A stretch of DNA of 11,189 nt from Spirochaetaceae bacterium (GTDB taxonomy: Bacteria; Spirochaetota; Spirochaetia; CADAEX01): NCBI GenBank assembly GCA_009778835.1, contig WRFK01000033.1:1-11189 (forward strand), in the 5' to 3' direction. A program made the translations under genes and the position numbers. Below are positions 6,781 to 11,189 of the stretch, one piece after another; positions within the stretch are counted from its first letter, which is position 1; each line of letters begins with the position of its first letter. The notes under the pieces are model-generated. The model was not told the origin of the DNA. It saw only the letters and a list, made by a program, of their open reading frames with translations, and did not search any database.

Positions 6781-7070
6781 GATATAAGAATATTTACAGA
6801 ATTGTTTACATTTATAATCATAATTATCTATAATATCCGATCAATGATTACAAGTGTAGCATAAAAATATCTAGGACTTTTGAAAAACACCCATTATTTT
6901 ATTTGAAACAAGGTTTCTACAAGCACTTTTTCAATTATCAAATTAACTTTTAAAAATAATCTGTGCCTTTTTTGGCTTCCTTGTAGTGCACCATGATATG
7001 TTATTTTATCATATCACAAGTAATTTTTTCAGTCTGTTTTAATATCGTTATGCGTTGTTCAATCTTGCTT
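6781..7070. other. AT-rich non-coding tail between the endonuclease gene and its terminator
   Basis: About 290 bp without a convincing gene. On the minus strand a 25-codon frame (7001-7078) starts inside the endonuclease stop region as GATGAATAA. A further open stretch with no start follows it in another frame, so decayed coding sequence is possible. A perfect 7-bp inverted repeat, TGATATG (6994-7000) with CATATCA (7010-7016), closes the 25-codon frame. A smaller GAAAC-AAG-GTTTC lies at 6905-6917. A near-consensus plus-strand promoter is listed separately. Confidence 0.5.
6805..6834 (+). promoter_or_regulatory. Near-consensus sigma-70-type promoter pointing at the 3' end of the endonuclease gene
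   Basis: TTTACA (6805-6810) and a perfect TATAAT (6829-6834) are 18 bp apart. Predicted transcription would begin near 6841 and run rightward, antisense to the endonuclease mRNA if it is not stopped before 7071. No plus-strand gene follows. Such matches arise by chance in AT-rich DNA, so activity is unproven. Confidence 0.35.
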
Positions 7071-8363
7071 TTATTCATCACATTCTTCAGTATTTGCAAC
7101 TCTTAAAATCCAATCTAACCAACTTTTCACAGTTGATGCTCTTCTATCAATAGTGGTAGGATTTATTGATAAATTTGATTTATTCATTATATAACATATT
7201 TCATGTTTATCAGGTATTTTATTATTCTGAATAATAAGACCAAATGCTTTATAAAAAATCGGACGTTCAAATATTTTTCTGATCAGCAACAAATTTTTTT
7301 GTTTAAAATTTAAAGACATTATGTGTTTTGCTTCTGGGGATAATTTACAACCACTTTCTCCATTTATATTCATTCTCTCTACTAATCCCAAATACACACA
7401 AGCCGCAATATAATAATCAGTTTGGCGAAGATCAAATTCATATTGTATTGTAACTTCTTCACGCGTGAGTTCTTGCTCATATAAAATGGATAACAGATCT
7501 ATTATACGCCCAAAAAAATTAGCCTGAGGAAATGATGTTTTTGGTTCAATAAAATATTTTGTATTTTTCCAAACATCAATAATTTCTTCTAATGTAATTA
7601 ATTCATTTGCAAATGTATAAGATTTATAGGAAACTAGTTTCAATGAATTATAATTACTAATTTCTGTAAAGTTATACTGAAAAAAATGAAAAATATCATT
7701 GGAATATACCATAAGTACTGGAATAACTTGTTTTGATATTTTTTCTGTCCAGAGTCTATAAGGATAATATAATTGCCTAATAAGTATTTCGTCAACAGCG
7801 ATATTTTTCGCTTCAATAATGCAAAAGCCATTATCAAATTCATATCCACCGTCAATTTCAACTTGTGCATTTTGAACTTCTATTTTTTGTGAGCTATCAT
7901 TACTGTTTATTATATAATCAAAACACCCAGAAGACATTCTTCCACTTACCGTATAATGTATATCTTTTGAATTCATAACATCTTTAATAATACCACTATT
8001 ATATGCGAATAATAAAGCAGATGCTTCGCTATACAAATTTGTATGGTCAAGTGTTTCCAAAATAGGTATACTTACCATTTTAGGTTTTGATTTTTGATAT
8101 AAAACCTTTTCATAAGTATTAAAATTACCAATAATGTATTCACTTCTACTAATTGGTAATATAGATAAATTATAATGTTGAAATACTTCAGGTAGTTGAG
8201 TTGACTGATCGAATTTTGCCATCAAGCGCGCTTCTTTGACAATATTAATTTCAGATGCTTTTATTTTGAAAAAACCATTCACTAAAACTTTGGAAACAAT
8301 ATCGTGTTTTTCAAATAGCATCTTCCATGCTTTTTCAATTGTTACTTTTTCATTAATTTGCAT
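7071..8363 (-). CDS. Putative type II restriction endonuclease, PD-(D/E)xK type
   Basis: A 430-residue protein that resembles a group of poorly characterised proteins found beside Dam-family methyltransferases and annotated as type II restriction enzymes (DUF6996/DUF6997-like, from memory). The likely nuclease core runs from 'SGRMSSGCFDYII' (140-152, with Asp149) through 'VEIDGG' (168-173, with Asp171) to 'IIEAKN' (182-187, Glu184-Ala-Lys186), the D...ExK signature. It is followed by 'RQLYYPYRLW' (196-205), conserved in such proteins as I recall them. The C-terminal half has a winged-helix-like 'LTREEVTIQYEFDLRQTDYY' stretch that may bind DNA. I chose the ATG at 8363, because it overlaps the methyltransferase stop as TAATG and has GGAAAG 4 nt before it; a TTG at 8375 would add four residues. 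The coupling fits a methylase-first operon. Function is inferred from core and context. Confidence 0.75.
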   Translation of the reverse strand: MQINEKVTIEKAWKMLFEKHDIVSKVLVNGFFKIKASEINIVKEARLMAKFDQSTQLPEVFQHYNLSILPISRSEYIIGNFNTYEKVLYQKSKPKMVSIPILETLDHTNLYSEASALLFAYNSGIIKDVMNSKDIHYTVSGRMSSGCFDYIINSNDSSQKIEVQNAQVEIDGGYEFDNGFCIIEAKNIAVDEILIRQLYYPYRLWTEKISKQVIPVLMVYSNDIFHFFQYNFTEISNYNSLKLVSYKSYTFANELITLEEIIDVWKNTKYFIEPKTSFPQANFFGRIIDLLSILYEQELTREEVTIQYEFDLRQTDYYIAACVYLGLVERMNINGESGCKLSPEAKHIMSLNFKQKNLLLIRKIFERPIFYKAFGLIIQNNKIPDKHEICYIMNKSNLSINPTTIDRRASTVKSWLDWILRVANTEECDE

Positions 8364-9220
8364 TAAGCTTTCCAATTTTTTATTAAGACTTCATTGACAG
8401 CACCCCGTCCAGCAGAATCAGAATTAATAGCTCTTTTTGCTTGTACTGATATTATTTCAAATAAATCATGTTTATATAGTTCACGAATAAACTCTGTATC
8501 AGAATTACTTAATAAACATTTTACTCCTCGGTTTGTCATTTTTATCATTACATTGCGAAGTCTTTCTTGCTCATCATCATCAAATCCGTTCGCCTGATAT
8601 CCTGTAAAATTAGTTTTATCTGGACTATGATAGGGGGGGTCAAAATATATGAATGCTTTTTTATATGCTGTTGAAACTGCTTGCTCAAAATCACTATTTA
8701 AAACACAAATTTCATTGGAATTAAGGTAATTATTAATTTGACGCAATACAATTTCTTGGCATATTGTTGGATTTTTATATTTACCATAAGGAACATTAAA
8801 AAGCCCTTGAGAATTTACACGATACAACCCATTAAAGCAGGTTTTATTTAAAAAAATCAGACGGGCTGCCTTTTCAATATTTGATAGCATATTGAATTTT
8901 GCTATATTACGATCTATGTTTCTTATTTCATAGTAATATTCTTCCATATTTTTTTTTTGATATTTTTTTAATAATATTATAAGGTCATCAACATTCTCTT
9001 TTATAACTTTATAAGTTAAAATTAATTGTTCATTAAAATCATTAATTACGGCTTTTTTGGGTTGTAATTCGAAAAAGAGAGCCCCTGCCCCAATAAAGGG
9101 CTCATAATAAGTATAATTATTTATTCCTTTTGGGAGGTACTTTTTTATTTCTTCCAATAATTGCCTCTTACCTCCTGCCCATTTTAAATAAGGTTTAATA
9201 AGAGGATTATTCTTTACCAT
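8363..9220 (-). CDS. Dam-family DNA adenine N6-methyltransferase of a type II restriction-modification system
   Basis: Transfers a methyl group from AdoMet to adenine in the recognition site and so protects host DNA from the adjacent endonuclease. From the ATG at 9220 it is 285 residues, close to M.DpnII and Dam. Motif X is 'KPYLKWAGGKRQLL' (9-22), motif I 'EPFIGAGALFFEL' (40-52), then 'NDFN' (60-63), 'FNGLYRVNSQGLFNVPYGKY' (129-148), catalytic motif IV DPPY (194-197) and 'LSNSD' (237-241). Order and spacing match the alpha-class D12 family, particularly M.DpnII-like enzymes, many of which act on GATC; the target here is not proven. An upstream in-frame ATG at 9283 would add 21 residues rich in Tyr, Ile and Leu, but it has no SD, and a good promoter lies inside that extension. 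I therefore prefer 9220. The stop overlaps the endonuclease start (TAATG). Confidence 0.92.
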   Translation of the reverse strand: MVKNNPLIKPYLKWAGGKRQLLEEIKKYLPKGINNYTYYEPFIGAGALFFELQPKKAVINDFNEQLILTYKVIKENVDDLIILLKKYQKKNMEEYYYEIRNIDRNIAKFNMLSNIEKAARLIFLNKTCFNGLYRVNSQGLFNVPYGKYKNPTICQEIVLRQINNYLNSNEICVLNSDFEQAVSTAYKKAFIYFDPPYHSPDKTNFTGYQANGFDDDEQERLRNVMIKMTNRGVKCLLSNSDTEFIRELYKHDLFEIISVQAKRAINSDSAGRGAVNEVLIKNWKA

Positions 9221-9226
9221 ATAAGT

Positions 9227-9255
9227 ATAATATAGCACTGGCTTGTAAATGTAAA
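9227..9255 (-). promoter_or_regulatory. Promoter of the restriction-modification operon, possibly giving a leaderless mRNA
   Basis: On the minus strand TTTACA (9250-9255) and TATTAT (9227-9232) are each 5/6 matches to the sigma-70 consensus, with an ideal 17-bp spacer. The predicted start, 7 nt after the -10, falls on the A of the methyltransferase ATG at 9220. No Shine-Dalgarno precedes that ATG, which agrees with a leaderless transcript. Confidence 0.55.
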
Positions 9256-9305
9256 GCTGAAGAATATAAAGTTTATCTTTCATAGATGTGTGAATTTTTA
9301 TGCAT

Positions 9306-9345
9306 TGTCATTCTTATTGCATTGGACAATAATATTACTTCTTAA
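9306..9345. repeat. 40-bp direct repeat, copy 2 (restriction cassette, recD side)
   Basis: Partner of the repeat at 6695-6734, 36/40 identical and in the same orientation. Its outer end overlaps the recD stop codon (9342-9344), so in the direction of recD transcription the repeat begins at that stop. This makes the gene's 3' end a plausible insertion point that leaves the protein intact. Confidence 0.85.
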
Positions 9346-11096
9346 AAATCAAACATCACTTTTTTTATTCCTGAATTTCTGGTAACTTTTCTTTTAAGTA
9401 TTTCTTTTATTGCATTTTCTTCGCTAAAAATCATAATTTCTTTTTTTGCTCTTGTGACTGCTGTATAAAGTACTTCCCGTGTAACTGTTTTTATCTGATC
9501 GGTTTCTGTTGCTATGGCAACAGCTATTGAATCATATTCATTGCCCTGACTTTTATGAACAGTCTGAACATAAGATATTTCCCATTCTTTTAAAATAGAT
9601 GCGGATATTTTTTTTATCCCTTCATCCGCACTTTTGAATATAGCATAATAAATGGAGTTATCATAAATAATCATTCCCCTGTCGCCGTTATAAAGCCCAA
9701 TATCATAATCATTCTTTGTTATCATAATCGGCATTCCCTGGAAAAAATATTTTTTCCCTTCTGAAAAATAATCTGCAAGTTTTTTATTTAAATTTTTTAC
9801 ACCAAACATTCCATAATTGTATGGAGCAAGAAGAACAAAAGAGGAGAGAGCATCCAGCATTTTTTCCTCATTTCCTTCTTTTGCACAGGATGAGAGTTTT
9901 TTATATTTTTCAATCGCATAAGAAAAAATAGTATCAAAATCAGGAGAGAGAAGTTTTATATTATCATTATTTTTAAAATCCTCTTTTTTAAAAATCCCTT
10001 TTCGTATATTTTCCGCAAATTCAGGAATTGCTCCTTGAGATCTTTTTACTCTTTCAAGAATAACATAGCTTTGGTTTAGAGCATGAGAGCTACTCTCCAT
10101 GCCATCGGTTATATCAGAAAATAGTGTTCCGCTCCCTACTGCCGGAAGCTGCTGGGGATCACCAACCATTACAAGAGAACACCCGCTATGCAGCATTGCC
10201 GTAAGCTCCTGCATCATTTTTAAGTCAAGCATTGATGATTCATCTATAATAATCATTTTATATGGAAGAAGCGATAATGCATCCCTTTCCCTGTAGCCAA
10301 GCTTTAGGAGAGTGTGCATTGTCTGAGGCCTCTTTACTTTTCCATCAGCAACAAGATTTCCAAGCACTGCTTCAAGCCTGCGCGCTGCTTTTCCTGTGGG
10401 AGCAGCCACAGCAATCATTCCGGATAAAGAGGGATCAATCAAAAGGTGTGTTTCTATAATAGCTTTAATTACAGTTGTTTTTCCCGTACCAGGTCCGCCT
10501 GCAATTATCATATATTTTTCATCAAATGATTTTACTACAGCTTCTTTTTGTTTTTCTTCAAGAACAATATTGTTTGATTTTTCAACAGAAGCAACTGCAG
10601 AAAGTATATGTTTTTTATTTATGGTTTCTTTTTTATCGCTGCCAGATTTTAGATAATTTAAAAAATTGTCTGTAAATCTTTTTTCTTCAAAATAAAGTTT
10701 TTCTGTGGAAATTTGTTTTCCTTCATCAAGCAAAAGATATGGCGCTCTTTTTTCAGAATCGTTTTTTTCAAGATCTTCAACAGATAAAAATATATCAGGG
10801 TTATCTTTTATTATTTTATGGGGGTCTGTAATCTCTTTTGAAATAAGAGAATATAGTTCTTTTTCATGATCATCTATTGCTGAAAGAATAGCTACTTCAA
10901 GTTCGCTTTTTATTTCATCAATACTCACCCTTATATGCCCTTTCTCAAAAAGGAGAGATAGCGCTATTATAAAATAGAAAAGGTTACTCTCTTCTTTTTT
11001 GCCATATTGCGTGCATATAAATCTTGCCAGCATAATATTTATTGGAGCAATTCCATGGTTAATATATTTGTCAAAAAAAGAGTTTTCTCTTTGCAA
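9342..11096 (-). CDS. recD: Exodeoxyribonuclease V alpha subunit (RecD helicase)
   Basis: RecD is the fast 5'-3' SF1B helicase of RecBCD, which processes double-strand breaks and degrades foreign linear DNA. It is 584 residues, near E. coli RecD (608). An N-terminal RecC-contacting region (1-150, including 'FYFIIALSLLFEKGHI') is followed by Walker A 'AGGPGTGKTT' (199-208), motif Ia 'AAPTGKAARRL' (231-241), motif II 'IIIDESSML' (282-290), motif III 'VGDPQQLPAVGSGTLF' (311-326), motif V 'VQTVHKSQGNEYDSI' (510-524) and motif VI 'LYTAVTRAKKEI' (543-554). There is no helix-hairpin-helix array, so it is RecD rather than RecD2. The start is TTG at 11096: SD AGGAG lies 6 nt upstream and contains the last bases of the recB stop codon, and no better ATG exists nearby. 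Tight spacing to recB shows a shared operon. Confidence 0.94.
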   Translation of the reverse strand: MQRENSFFDKYINHGIAPINIMLARFICTQYGKKEESNLFYFIIALSLLFEKGHIRVSIDEIKSELEVAILSAIDDHEKELYSLISKEITDPHKIIKDNPDIFLSVEDLEKNDSEKRAPYLLLDEGKQISTEKLYFEEKRFTDNFLNYLKSGSDKKETINKKHILSAVASVEKSNNIVLEEKQKEAVVKSFDEKYMIIAGGPGTGKTTVIKAIIETHLLIDPSLSGMIAVAAPTGKAARRLEAVLGNLVADGKVKRPQTMHTLLKLGYRERDALSLLPYKMIIIDESSMLDLKMMQELTAMLHSGCSLVMVGDPQQLPAVGSGTLFSDITDGMESSSHALNQSYVILERVKRSQGAIPEFAENIRKGIFKKEDFKNNDNIKLLSPDFDTIFSYAIEKYKKLSSCAKEGNEEKMLDALSSFVLLAPYNYGMFGVKNLNKKLADYFSEGKKYFFQGMPIMITKNDYDIGLYNGDRGMIIYDNSIYYAIFKSADEGIKKISASILKEWEISYVQTVHKSQGNEYDSIAVAIATETDQIKTVTREVLYTAVTRAKKEIMIFSEENAIKEILKRKVTRNSGIKKVMFDF

Positions 11097-11105
11097 AAAT
11101 AACTC

Positions 11106-11189
11106 CTATTCTAAAAAAGTTTTTTTAAAATTATTTACAGCATCATAATCAGGGGGACTAAAATAGACTCCCGGATAAAAGATACTGCC
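11106..11189 (-). CDS. recB: Exodeoxyribonuclease V beta subunit (RecB), last 27 codons, cut by the window edge
   Basis: The minus-strand frame entering from the right edge reads 27 codons to a TAG at 11106-11108, including 'YPGVYFSPPDYDAVNNFKK'. RecB proteins usually end with a 'GV...P...I..L...F' segment after the nuclease domain, and this piece fits that ending. The stronger argument is position: it ends 9 nt before the recD start, and its stop codon forms part of the recD Shine-Dalgarno, as expected for a recB-recD operon. The fragment is too short to identify alone. Confidence 0.65.
   Translation of the reverse strand, partial: GSIFYPGVYFSPPDYDAVNNFKKTFLE

Larger units (their letters stand above)
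6695..9345. mobile_element. Candidate repeat-bracketed restriction-modification cassette
   Basis: Two direct copies of a 40-bp repeat enclose exactly one restriction-modification gene pair together with a promoter-like and a terminator-like signal. One repeat plus the interior is 2611 bp. The interior is visibly more AT-rich than the neighbouring recD by line counts, for example 22-35% G+C against 25-58%. No integrase, transposase or terminal inverted repeat is present, so this is not an autonomous element. The repeats could be attachment-like sites, a long target duplication, or two members of a dispersed repeat family that recombined. The insertion reading is inference from structure. Confidence 0.35.

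Noticed and set aside
7640..7870. Minus-strand 76-codon hydrophobic frame inside the endonuclease gene
   Set aside because: Alternative-frame shadow; the endonuclease frame is intact across the same bases, including its catalytic core.
6695..9345. Insertion sequence or prophage carrying the restriction genes
   Set aside because: No transposase, integrase, phage structural gene or terminal inverted repeat is visible, and the direct repeats are far longer than usual IS target duplications.
9342..11096. RecD2 rather than RecD
   Set aside because: The N-terminus is RecBCD-type with no helix-hairpin-helix repeats, and a recB-like end lies directly upstream.
1..11189. tRNA, rRNA or CRISPR array
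   Set aside because: No cloverleaf-like, rRNA-like or regularly spaced repeat sequence was found on either strand by eye.

Overview
This window looks like chromosomal DNA from a low-GC bacterium. Hand counts of single 60-base lines range from about 22% to 58% G+C, and most are near one third. The best taxonomic hint is the C-terminal piece of a methyl-accepting chemotaxis protein at 5523-5849. Its ending (a run of N/E/K residues around 'FKISTG') resembles MCP tails I associate with Treponema-type spirochaetes. I hold that placement only tentatively, because everything else is widespread.

Layout, left to right. 1-2882 is a minus-strand block, read from right to left: a DUF3781 protein, a hemolysin III/TrhA-type membrane protein, the AAA+ ATPase RarA, and the N-terminal third of class II fumarase running off the left edge. 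Gaps are 34, 34 and 1 nt, so the four could be one transcript. 2883-3249 is a divergent AT-rich intergenic region. 3250-5477 is the plus-strand ilvB-ilvN pair encoding both subunits of acetolactate synthase, the first committed step of branched-chain amino acid synthesis. The orphan MCP tail follows at 5523-5849. 5857-6668 is a minus-strand pair: a cupin gene followed by a C_GCAxxG_C_C family gene.

6695-9345 is a compact type II restriction-modification cassette: a Dam-family adenine methyltransferase and a PD-(D/E)xK-type endonuclease of a poorly described family. The two genes are coupled through a TAATG junction. The cassette appears to have its own near-consensus promoter and a terminator-like hairpin. 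It is bracketed by a 40-bp imperfect direct repeat (36/40 identical), one copy beginning at the recD stop codon and the other lying in the leader of the cupin gene. The simplest reading is that the cassette was inserted between recD and the cupin gene.

9342-11189, minus strand, holds recD with the last 27 codons of recB upstream, part of a recBCD-type operon.

The main points of interest are the repeat-bracketed RM cassette, the promoter whose predicted start falls on the methyltransferase ATG (possible leaderless mRNA), a near-consensus plus-strand promoter aimed at the 3' end of the endonuclease gene, the orphan MCP tail, and a hairpin that would cover the Shine-Dalgarno of the hemolysin III gene. 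I found no tRNA, rRNA, CRISPR array or intact insertion sequence, and nothing that I can defend as a wholly new system.
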